8,121 bases of DNA. Source: JBLIOB01 sp047639575. Lineage in GTDB: Bacteria; Bacteroidota; Bacteroidia; Flavobacteriales_D; Parvicellaceae. Shown here piece after piece: positions 1 through 5,873 of this stretch. The stretch is from assembly GCA_047639575.1 (NCBI GenBank), contig JBLIOB010000190.1, positions 1 through 8,121 of the forward strand, read 5' to 3'. A program made the translations under genes and the position numbers. Position 1 is the first letter of the stretch; the number at the start of each line of letters is the position of its first letter. The notes beneath the pieces are model-generated. The model saw only the letters and a list, made by a program, of their open reading frames with translations. It ran no database searches and was not told where the DNA came from.

Positions 1-26
1 AATGTGAGCGGAGAAATCTCCCTAAC
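1..26. repeat. Right end of a palindromic element, cut by the window edge
   Basis: Bases 1-26 match the right end of the complete element downstream (1842-1867) without a mismatch, including GCGGAGAAATCTCC of the closing stem. The rest of this copy lies outside the window. The first gene is therefore bracketed by the element on both sides. Confidence 0.85.
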
Positions 27-136
27 ATCGGCTTAAATGTCTACTGTAACTGACCGCTTTTTTTGTATCTTATAATCATGAGACCATTCCTCGCTTTCTT
101 GTTCATTTGCCCGTTGATCTGTCATGGACAAATTTT
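1..136 (+). repeat. Direct repeat A, copy 1 (element end, leader and signal peptide)
   Basis: This segment recurs at 1842-1977 with an offset of 1841 and only a few substitutions. There are two in the leader around 51-53, one synonymous change in the signal-peptide region, and two near 128-133. It covers the element end, a 50-base leader with a T-run at about 58-64, the start codon and the signal peptide codons. No convincing Bacteroidota promoter box was found between 27 and 77. Confidence 0.9.
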
Positions 137-1736
137 CAGTGAAAACTGGTCTAGTTTCCCAAATAGTTGGTCCATTCAATCTGGACCAGGATCAACGGTA
201 AGTGGCGGAGATGGATTTTGGCATTCTGATACAATAGGAAGGCCTGACAGTTCTGCGGCAATAGATCGGCTTGATATGACCACATTATACAATGAATGGC
301 TAATCAGTCCAGAAATCATACTTCCTAGCTCACAAAAGGTCCTACTTAATTTCGATTTTCAAACCACCAATTTCTGGCATGTTACTCCGATGGATGATAT
401 GGACATGACTATTGAAATCACCATTGATAGTGGAGCAACCTGGACTCCAATTTGGAATGAAGACTCGATTCATTTCAATTCAATGGACTGGACCAAACAG
501 TATATAGATATAACAGGGTTTCAGAATGATTCCATTCAACTGGCATTTCATTATACAGGTACAAAGGGTGGCTTGTTTCGTATAGATAATATTGAAATCT
601 CTGAAGCAAACCCTGGAGTTGACTTATTAATTCAGGATGCTTATTGGCACATAGTAGATTCATTAAAGCCGATTCAGTATTATATGTATCCTGCCGATTG
701 GTATCCATACCAGCGTTTTAAAGCCGATGTTCTAAACTTAGGATTAGATACGGCCACCAATTGTACAATATCGACAGAAGTAACGGGAGCTTCAGCTTAC
801 ACTAACGTTAGTCTTGGCAGCAATGTTTATTTTAATGATGAGCTCAGCTCTACAACAGATATGAATATTATGGGAGCTGGGATGGCCGCGGTTGACATGT
901 TTGTTTCTTCTGATTCAACGGACGTAGACAGTACAAATAACTTATTTAAAAGTATGTACGAAATGAATGTTGGCTGTGTGTTTGGTGAAAGTGATTTATT
1001 CCATCGAGGAGATTCATTATTCGGGTATTCTGACTTTGAATTGGACAGAGATAATGATGGAATAGATGATCCGTATAGTGTTATGACAACATTTCACACC
1101 ACTGGGTCTTTTTATTCTTATGCTACTAGGATCAAAGTGCTGGAAGGCAGTTGCAGTCCAATCACTTGCAGCGTATTTGGTGAAGATTCTTTCGGAAATA
1201 TTTCGTTGATAGATGCCGATGTTCCATGCAATTATAATTCTTGGCCACCAGGTGAGTATTACGCAGAAGCGAACATCAATTACTACAACCCAGGAGGAAT
1301 ATATACGTATTTTCATGTGAGCTTCAGGGCGGATATTGGCGATTCATTACCATTCGCGTACACTTATTCAGATCGGTCTGCAACAACCAAGATTGTTTTT
1401 GAAAATACAACAACAGGGTTTGAAGAGGTAATTATAAAAGAAACTCCTATAATCAAGTTTAGAACCAACTGTCCAAATGTTGTGGAATACGATTTTTTCA
1501 ACTTATCAATTTATCCAAATCCTGCGGGGGAGCAAATAACCGTAGAAGTCACCCAGCTAGATTCTGACGCTCAAATTAACTTATATGATATCAGTGGTAA
1601 AAAGATTTATAGTTCAACAATGGTATCTGGGGCTTATCGACTGTCATTTAATCTCGAAGACATCGCTCCAGGGATTTACACATTAACTATCGCGAACCAA
1701 GCTGGCATGAGCGCTAAGAAGGTAGTTGTTAGGTAA
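78..1736 (+). CDS. Secreted T9SS cargo protein with choice-of-anchor-J-like N-terminal domain
   Basis: This 552-residue protein is probably exported by Sec and then secreted or surface-attached by the type IX system. Residues 1-18 form a signal peptide (MRPFLAFLFICPLICHGQ) with likely cleavage near CHG/Q; the cysteines do not sit in a lipobox. Residues about 20-175 resemble a choice-of-anchor J / MAM-like beta-sandwich (FSENW start, NEWLISP, ITIDSGATW, FRIDNIEIS end). Residues about 180-300 look like an adhesion-type beta domain, and DRDNDGIDD is a possible calcium-binding loop. Residues 476-552 are a typical type A sorting domain (LSIYPNP, INLYDISGKKIY, APGIYTLTI, ending KKVVVR). I chose ATG 78; a TTG at 63 in frame would only add MYLII before the signal peptide. 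The gene lies between palindromic repeats, and a collapsed copy follows downstream. No enzymatic motif was recognised, so the ligand or role is unknown. Confidence 0.88.
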   Translation: MRPFLAFLFICPLICHGQIFSENWSSFPNSWSIQSGPGSTVSGGDGFWHSDTIGRPDSSAAIDRLDMTTLYNEWLISPEIILPSSQKVLLNFDFQTTNFWHVTPMDDMDMTIEITIDSGATWTPIWNEDSIHFNSMDWTKQYIDITGFQNDSIQLAFHYTGTKGGLFRIDNIEISEANPGVDLLIQDAYWHIVDSLKPIQYYMYPADWYPYQRFKADVLNLGLDTATNCTISTEVTGASAYTNVSLGSNVYFNDELSSTTDMNIMGAGMAAVDMFVSSDSTDVDSTNNLFKSMYEMNVGCVFGESDLFHRGDSLFGYSDFELDRDNDGIDDPYSVMTTFHTTGSFYSYATRIKVLEGSCSPITCSVFGEDSFGNISLIDADVPCNYNSWPPGEYYAEANINYYNPGGIYTYFHVSFRADIGDSLPFAYTYSDRSATTKIVFENTTTGFEEVIIKETPIIKFRTNCPNVVEYDFFNLSIYPNPAGEQITVEVTQLDSDAQINLYDISGKKIYSSTMVSGAYRLSFNLEDIAPGIYTLTIANQAGMSAKKVVVR

Positions 1737-1864
1737 AGGCTGGAGTTTTCTCCGCGCGTTCTGCTTTGCAGAACTTGGTCGAAATGACCGCAGCTACAAT
1801 GTGACATTGTAGTGGCGGTCATTTCGACCGAACATTGGAACAATGTGAGCGGAGAAATCTCCCT
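1656..1864 (+). repeat. Direct repeat B, copy 1 (gene 3' end plus palindromic element)
   Basis: Bases 1656-1864 recur at 1978-2186 with an offset of 322. The repeat covers the last 26 codons and stop of the T9SS gene and the whole palindromic element. Differences are few: three in the coding part, three near the tip of the central hairpin, and one or two at the right end. Confidence 0.9.
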
Positions 1865-1866
1865 AA
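1739..1866. repeat. REPIN-like palindromic element, copy 1
   Basis: The element has nested inverted repeats. The outer stem is GGAGTTTTCTCCGC (1742-1755) with GCGGAGAAATCTCC (1849-1862), one mismatch. The left hairpin is GTTCTGC-TTT-GCAGAAC (1758-1774). The central arm is 1777-1802 against 1804-1829 around one loop base, with two adjacent mismatches. The right hairpin is ACATTG-GAA-CAATGT (1832-1846). The whole can fold as a four-way cruciform. It resembles two REP-like half units placed head to head, each with a ...GCGGTCATTTCGACC... core and a ...GCGGAGAAATCTCC end. It starts about 5 bases after the T9SS stop codon and might also shape the mRNA 3' end, although no U-run follows directly. 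Mobility by a RAYT-type transposase elsewhere is inference. Confidence 0.85.
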
Positions 1867-1977
1867 CATCGGCTTAAATGTCTACTGTAACCGGCCGCTT
1901 TTTTTGTATCTTATAATCATGAGACCATTTCTCGCTTTCTTGTTCATTTGCCCGTTGATCTGTCATGGTCAAAGTTT
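1842..1977 (+). repeat. Direct repeat A, copy 2
   Basis: This is the second copy of the segment at 1-136. Similarity stops at 1977/1978, where the sequence jumps to the equivalent of base 1656 in the first gene. The junction removes about 1519 bases relative to copy 1. Confidence 0.9.
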
Positions 1978-2058
1978 GAAGACATCGCTCCAGGGATTTA
2001 CACATTAACTATCGCGAACCAAGCTGGCATCAGCGCTAAGAAGGTTATTGTTAGGTAA
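1919..2058 (+). pseudogene. Collapsed copy of the T9SS cargo gene (signal peptide joined to C-terminal end)
   Basis: The 5' part matches the start of the gene at 78 (ATG at 1919, signal peptide MRPFLAFLFICPLICHGQ). The 3' part from 1978 matches its last 26 codons and the TAA at 2056-2058. About 1519 bases in between are missing. Since 1519 is not a multiple of three, the frame shifts and translation would end at TAA 2006-2008 after 29 residues. The 3' fragment read in the original frame still encodes EDIAPGIYTLTIANQAG followed by ISAKKVIVR, with only conservative changes (M to I, V to I). That suggests it derives from a formerly functional, slightly diverged paralogue. A functional 29-residue secreted peptide is possible but unsupported. 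Confidence 0.88.
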
Positions 2059-2186
2059 AGGCTGGAGTTTTCTCCGCGCGTTCTGCTTTGCAGAACTTGG
2101 TCGAAATGACCGCAGCTACAATGTCACATTGTAGCTGCGGTCATTTCGACCGAACATTGGAACAATGTGAGCGGAGAAACCTCCCA
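1978..2186 (+). repeat. Direct repeat B, copy 2
   Basis: This is the second copy of the segment at 1656-1864. It starts exactly at the deletion junction inside the collapsed gene and ends with the last palindromic element. Beyond about 2190 the sequence is no longer related to the first copy. Confidence 0.9.
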
Positions 2187-2188
2187 AC
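2061..2188. repeat. REPIN-like palindromic element, copy 2 (perfect central stem)
   Basis: It has the same architecture as the copy at 1739-1866. The outer stem pairs 2064-2077 with 2171-2184, one mismatch. The left hairpin is at 2080-2096. The central arm is a perfect 26-bp stem, 2099-2124 against 2126-2151, with a single loop base. The right hairpin is at 2154-2168. It ends 32 bases downstream of the mlaF stop codon, on the side where mlaF transcription would arrive. It could therefore act as a barrier or mRNA 3' stabiliser between the converging units, though no T-run supports an ordinary intrinsic terminator. Confidence 0.85.
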
Positions 2189-2220
2189 ATTCACATCAAA
2201 ATTATAAATTGAAACGGGCC

Positions 2221-2976
2221 TTAACCCATTCGATCTTTATAGTCTTTCATGAATTTAGAAGCATACACGAATTCTGTTACTTCTTTAGCATCAGTGGTGA
2301 TGATTGAATCCTTGTTCCCTTCCCACGCTTTTAAACCCTGAGAAAGAAACATGATGTTCTCTCCAATTTCTAAAACAGAATTCATATCGTGTGTAATCAC
2401 AACGGTTGTCATGTTAAACTCTTCTGTAATGTCTTTAATCAAATTATCAATTACGATTGCTGTCTTCGGATCTAAACCTGAATTTGGCTCATCACAAAAC
2501 AGATACTTTGGATTCATTGCAATCGCACGAGCAATTGCAATTCGCTTTTGCATTCCGCCAGAAGTTTCTGCCGGATATAGATGATTTTTATCCAATAGCT
2601 CTACCCTATTTAGACAGAAATTCACCCGTTCTAGCATTTCCTCTTTGGACATTTTGGTGAACATCTTCAAAGGAAACATAACATTTTCTTCAACGGTCAT
2701 CGAATCGAAAAGAGCGCTTCCTTGAAACAACATTCCAATCTCCTGCCGTAGAACTTTTTTCTCTTTATTCGACATGGCTTGAATGTCACGACCATCATAT
2801 AGAACTTCTCCTTTATCAACCTGATGCAATGCAACGATGCATTTAGTAAGAACAGACTTTCCAGAACCACTTTGACCAATGATCAAATTAGTTTTGCCGG
2901 TGTGAAACTCGAAAGATATTCCTTTGAGAATTTCAACGCCATTAAAACCTTTTTCTATGTTATTAATCTGTATCAA
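2221..2976 (-). CDS. mlaF: ABC transporter ATPase, MlaF-type (phospholipid transport)
   Basis: This 251-residue cytoplasmic ATPase should power the MlaE-type permease encoded just upstream, moving lipids between inner and outer membrane. All nucleotide-binding motifs are present: Walker A GQSGSGKS (34-41), Q-loop Q85, signature ETSGGMQKR (137-145), Walker B YLFCDE (158-163) with catalytic E163, D-loop SGLD (166-169) and H-loop H196. SGGM in place of SGGQ, and the overall form, are typical of the Mla/Ttg2A branch. The start is TTG (2976-2974), embedded in the permease stop as TTGA. It gives the expected family N-terminus (MIQINNIEKGF), so translational coupling is likely. No MCE/MlaD gene follows; the palindromic repeat comes next. 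The gene symbol rests on family resemblance and the permease neighbour. Confidence 0.9.
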   Translation of the reverse strand: MIQINNIEKGFNGVEILKGISFEFHTGKTNLIIGQSGSGKSVLTKCIVALHQVDKGEVLYDGRDIQAMSNKEKKVLRQEIGMLFQGSALFDSMTVEENVMFPLKMFTKMSKEEMLERVNFCLNRVELLDKNHLYPAETSGGMQKRIAIARAIAMNPKYLFCDEPNSGLDPKTAIVIDNLIKDITEEFNMTTVVITHDMNSVLEIGENIMFLSQGLKAWEGNKDSIITTDAKEVTEFVYASKFMKDYKDRMG

Positions 2977-3713
2977 ATTAACCAGAGTTGTGTAACTAAA
3001 TAATTCGCGAATAACATCACAATACTACTCCAAATAACCGCCTTTGTACTTGCTCGCCCAACTTCTAAAGACCCGCCTTTCACGTGGTAACCATAGTAAG
3101 ACGACACACTTGCGATTACAAACGCAAACAGAATAGTCTTAACTAATGCATAGAAAATACCCGAAGGATTAAACCCATATTGAATTCCATACACATAATC
3201 CGCTGTTGATATAATACCTGAAGCTGTTCCAACTAACCACCCTCCAAAGATTCCGAGAAACATGGAATAAACAATAATGAAAGGTAGGATAAACATGAAT
3301 CCAATAATCTTAGGAAGAATCAAATAGTTCTTTGAGTTAACTCCCATAATATCCAACGCATCTATTTGTTCGGTAACTCTCATAGAGCCAAGCTCAGATG
3401 AAATCCGACTACCTACAATTCCTGCAAGAATAAGAGAAATAATGGTTGGTGAAAATTCTAGTATTATAGTTTGCCTGGCGGTAAATCCTACTGTGAATTT
3501 TGGAATCCAAGCGCTATCAATGTTGGAAGCTGTTTGAATGGTGATTACCATTCCCATGAAGATGGAGATAATAAATACAATTCCCATTGAATTGATGCCA
3601 AGGTTCATTACCTCATCGACACACCTCTTCCAAAACACCTTAAATTTATCAGGTTTTGTAAACGATCCACTCAGCATCGTGGTATATTCTCCTATTCTAG
3701 CTATAAAAGACAT
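2973..3713 (-). CDS. mlaE: ABC transporter permease, MlaE/YrbE-type
   Basis: This 246-residue integral inner-membrane permease is of the MlaE family, the partner of the MlaF-type ATPase. Hydrophobic segments lie at about 42-60, 85-105, 132-160, 190-210 and 228-246. The family hallmark on the cytoplasmic side is intact (GSRISSELGSMRVTEQIDAL, about 101-120), including the E-x-G-x-M-x-V-T-E-Q-I-D-A-L pattern that contacts the ATPase. The length fits the family (about 245-260). The start is ATG 3713-3711, with AAGTGAAGAG just upstream. It overlaps mlaF by four bases (TTGA) and is first in the minus-strand unit. In a Mla system an MCE protein (MlaD) would receive or deliver lipid; none is encoded in this window. 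Confidence 0.92.
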   Translation of the reverse strand: MSFIARIGEYTTMLSGSFTKPDKFKVFWKRCVDEVMNLGINSMGIVFIISIFMGMVITIQTASNIDSAWIPKFTVGFTARQTIILEFSPTIISLILAGIVGSRISSELGSMRVTEQIDALDIMGVNSKNYLILPKIIGFMFILPFIIVYSMFLGIFGGWLVGTASGIISTADYVYGIQYGFNPSGIFYALVKTILFAFVIASVSSYYGYHVKGGSLEVGRASTKAVIWSSIVMLFANYLVTQLWLI

Positions 3714-3752
3714 CTCTTCACTTCATTTTCCCGTATTAAGGGTAATTTCAAT

Positions 3753-3781
3753 CAAAGGTAGCCATATAAAAGCACGTCAAA
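3753..3781 (-). promoter_or_regulatory. Candidate Bacteroidota promoter for mlaE-mlaF
   Basis: Read on the minus strand, TTTG (3781-3778) is followed after 17 bases by TACCTTTG (3760-3753). This matches the Bacteroidota primary sigma-factor pattern TTTG / TAnnTTTG with acceptable spacing. Transcription would begin near 3746-3749, leaving a leader of roughly 35 nt before the ATG of mlaE. Confidence 0.5.
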
Positions 3782-3795
3782 TATCTTGATTTACC

Positions 3796-3803
3796 TACTT
3801 TTG
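3796..3803 (+). promoter_or_regulatory. Candidate -7 box for the SprT-like gene
   Basis: TACTTTTG is a perfect match to TAnnTTTG, but no TTG-type -33 box lies at the usual distance upstream. Transcription starting 4-7 bases downstream would leave only about 3-6 bases before ATG 3813, or 9-12 before ATG 3819. This is weak evidence because such 8-mers arise by chance in AT-rich DNA. Confidence 0.3.
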
Positions 3804-3812
3804 AACACCCCA

Positions 3813-4472
3813 ATGAAGATGAAGATCAATTCTAACCTACCAACACAGACTTCAGACGCTGTTTTACAGGAGTTAACTTACTTAGTTCCTGGTCGAAGTC
3901 ACGGCTATGTAACTCAGTTGATCTCTACTTATAATATAAAGTTCAAAATATCAAGACCAAGAAAAACCAAGCTTGGGGATTACCGGTTTGATCCTAGAAC
4001 TAAAGTTCACTCCATTTCTGTAAACTCAGATTTAAATCCTTTTGCCTTTTTAATCACATTGATCCATGAACTTGCCCATTACCGGCAACATGTAGGGAAC
4101 AGAAGAAGAGTTGCTCCTCATGGTGATGAATGGAAAACTGAATTCAGGACACTAATGGCACCAATTCTTGAAGAAAATATTTTTCCTATGGAAGTTGCCG
4201 AACATCTTAAGAAACATATGATTAATCCGAAGGCCTCTTGCTCGGACATTCATTTAATGCGCCTTCTTGAACCTTACAATGAGGAAGTATCTCTAAAACT
4301 TGAAGACCTACAAGACGGGGTTGTTTTTCAAATTGAAAATGGTAAGATTTTTAAGAGAGGTCAAAAAGGAAGAACTAGATTTCAATGTGTCGAGATCTCA
4401 ACAAATAGAAAATGGTTCGTTCATGCATTAACAAAAGTTCAAATTGTTAATGAAACAGTCTCAAATTTATAG
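3813..4472 (+). CDS. SprT-like zinc metalloprotease-domain protein
   Basis: This 219-residue, probably cytoplasmic protein has a SprT-like metallopeptidase domain. The zinc site HELAH (H85, E86, H89) is followed by the third ligand region PHGDEW (H103-G104), the classic SprT HExxH...HGxxW/F layout. The N-terminal part (20-80) contains the usual SprT beta strands. The C-terminal part (165-210) has the RTRFQC...WFVHALTKV pattern seen in Bacteroidota SprT-like proteins. It lacks the paired cysteines of a zinc ribbon, having only two isolated Cys. SprT/Spartan relatives in eukaryotes cleave DNA-protein crosslinks; the bacterial role is not established. ATG 3813 was chosen; ATG 3819 is equally possible, and a TTG at 3786 would add an unlikely extension. 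It is divergent from mlaE. Confidence 0.85.
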   Translation: MKMKINSNLPTQTSDAVLQELTYLVPGRSHGYVTQLISTYNIKFKISRPRKTKLGDYRFDPRTKVHSISVNSDLNPFAFLITLIHELAHYRQHVGNRRRVAPHGDEWKTEFRTLMAPILEENIFPMEVAEHLKKHMINPKASCSDIHLMRLLEPYNEEVSLKLEDLQDGVVFQIENGKIFKRGQKGRTRFQCVEISTNRKWFVHALTKVQIVNETVSNL

Positions 4473-4582
4473 GTTAATCGGTAGGGTAATTGTTATTTTC
4501 GCGGTTGTAAATAATTAACAACGAGTCTATAGCGCCAAACCGTTACAAATTACCAGTTTAAAACCATTAATTGACGAAAGAA

Positions 4583-5860
4583 ATGATTACTACTCAACAA
4601 GAATTGCGGGTTTCTGAAATGGCTGAGAACTTAGTAGGTTCCGAAATCATAAAATTAGCTGGAGAAGTCAAAGCTAAAATTGCCGCAGGCGAGAAAATTG
4701 CCAATCTAACCATTGGAGATTTTAACCCTGAAATATTTCCAATTCCAACGGAATTAAAGGATGAAATTATCTCTTCTTACCAAAACGGGGTTACTAACTA
4801 TCCAATGGCAAATGGGATGTTAGAATTAAGACAAACTGTTTCAGAATACATTCAAGATCGACAAGGGTTAAGTTATTCCCCTGATGAGTTTCTAATTTCA
4901 GGAGGAGCAAGACCATTAATTTATGCTGCTTATCAAGCAATTGTAGATCCAGGTGATACTATTTTATTTCCAGTTCCGTCTTGGAATAACAATCATTATA
5001 CACACCTTTCTAGAGGTAAAGCTAAATTTATAGAAGCAGGACCTGAGCAGAACTTTATGCCCACCGCTGCTGACCTACGCCCATTTATTTCCGAAGCTTC
5101 GCTAATTGCTGTTTGCTCTCCCTTAAATCCAACCGGGACTGTTTTTAAGAAAGAACAATTGGAAGAAATCTGCGATATGATTTTGGAAGAGAATCAAAAA
5201 AGAGGTCCGGAAGAAAAGCCTGTTTATCTCCTATTCGATCAGATATACTGGCAACTAACATTCGGAGAAACGAAGCACTATGATCCTGTAAGTCTTCGAC
5301 CTGAAATGAAAAATTACGCTATTTACATTGACGGGATTTCTAAAGCGTTTGCTTCTACTGGAGTTCGAGTTGGTTGGGGATTTGGTCCGGCCAAAGTGAT
5401 CAATAAGATGAAGGCAATATTATCTCATGTTGGAGCATGGTCTCCAAAAGCAGAACAAATAGCAACCGCGAATTACCTGAGTCAAAAGAACAACGTTGAT
5501 ACCTACTTGAAAGAGATAAAATCTAAAATCGAATTTCGATTGAACGGATTCTACGAAGTGTTACAAGGATTAAAAGCTGATGGATTTGCAGTTGATGCAA
5601 TTTCTCCACAAGCGGCTATGTACTTAACAGTAAATTTTGCTTTAAAAGGCAAAACAACTGCAGACGGAATTATTTTAGAAAAGACTGAAGATGTAACTCG
5701 CTACTTATTGGAAGAAGCTAAACTGGCCATTGTACCTTTTTATGCATTTGGCGCGGATAGAGGCTCAAACTGGTATCGATTATCAGTAGGTACGGCCTTC
5801 GAATCAGATATTGATGCCGTTAGAACAAATTTGGCTCTAGCCTTGAGTAAATTGACTTAA
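4583..5860 (+). CDS. PLP-dependent aminotransferase, class I/II
   Basis: This 425-residue cytosolic fold-type I aminotransferase has its key residues visible. They include GGARPLIYAAYQAIVDPGD for the cofactor phosphate region (107-125), N182 in NPTG, D219 in LLFDQIYW (pyridine nitrogen) with Y222, K254 in GISKAFASTGVRVGW (Schiff-base lysine) and R262. R399 in NWYRLSVG should bind the substrate carboxylate. The length is normal for aspartate/aromatic/alanine-type enzymes, but the substrate cannot be told from sequence alone. ATG 4583 was chosen; an in-frame TTG at 4571 would add four residues. It is followed after 13 bases by the guanylyltransferase gene, so both are probably on one transcript. 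The 110-base gap upstream (4473-4582) holds no clear promoter or terminator. Confidence 0.9.
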   Translation: MITTQQELRVSEMAENLVGSEIIKLAGEVKAKIAAGEKIANLTIGDFNPEIFPIPTELKDEIISSYQNGVTNYPMANGMLELRQTVSEYIQDRQGLSYSPDEFLISGGARPLIYAAYQAIVDPGDTILFPVPSWNNNHYTHLSRGKAKFIEAGPEQNFMPTAADLRPFISEASLIAVCSPLNPTGTVFKKEQLEEICDMILEENQKRGPEEKPVYLLFDQIYWQLTFGETKHYDPVSLRPEMKNYAIYIDGISKAFASTGVRVGWGFGPAKVINKMKAILSHVGAWSPKAEQIATANYLSQKNNVDTYLKEIKSKIEFRLNGFYEVLQGLKADGFAVDAISPQAAMYLTVNFALKGKTTADGIILEKTEDVTRYLLEEAKLAIVPFYAFGADRGSNWYRLSVGTAFESDIDAVRTNLALALSKLT

Positions 5861-5873
5861 ATTCATATTTCTT

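Larger units (their letters stand above)
1737..2220. other. 484-base stretch without an intact gene: repeat array
   Basis: This stretch consists almost wholly of the two complete palindromic elements and the collapsed gene copy between them. A 32-base AT-rich spacer (2189-2220) precedes the mlaF stop codon. No RNA gene, transposase remnant or CRISPR-type spacing was seen. Confidence 0.8.

Noticed and set aside
52..64. Rho-independent terminator ending in the T-run before the T9SS gene
   Set aside because: TGACCGC before the T-run could only pair with a distant arm of the palindromic element, and no local stem exists.
63..77. Upstream TTG start for the T9SS gene
   Set aside because: It would put MYLII in front of a normal signal peptide; ATG 78 gives a standard Sec signal, and the duplicated copy keeps the same ATG.
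475..708. Minus-strand 77-residue reading frame inside the T9SS gene
   Set aside because: It lies fully antisense to a clearly coding region and shows no recognisable domain.
1017..1316. Minus-strand 99-residue reading frame inside the T9SS gene
   Set aside because: It is the reverse frame of a real gene, with low-complexity composition and no motif.
1919..2008. 29-residue mini-gene encoding a secreted peptide
   Set aside because: The frame is the by-product of an out-of-frame deletion: the 3' part reads the sorting-domain codons in the wrong frame. Kept as a pseudogene.
1739..2188. CRISPR array or tRNA-like gene
   Set aside because: The repeats are long, palindromic and separated by gene fragments rather than uniform spacers. 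The cloverleaf fold has no tRNA-conserved bases or anticodon arm.
1739..2188. Insertion sequence or MITE with target duplication
   Set aside because: There is no transposase or remnant, and no target-site duplication could be identified at the element ends.
4473..4582. Promoter for the aminotransferase operon
   Set aside because: Only imperfect boxes were found (TATTTTCG at 4494-4501; TTG at 4505-4507 with TATAGCG 20 bases later). Neither combines a good -33 and -7 box.
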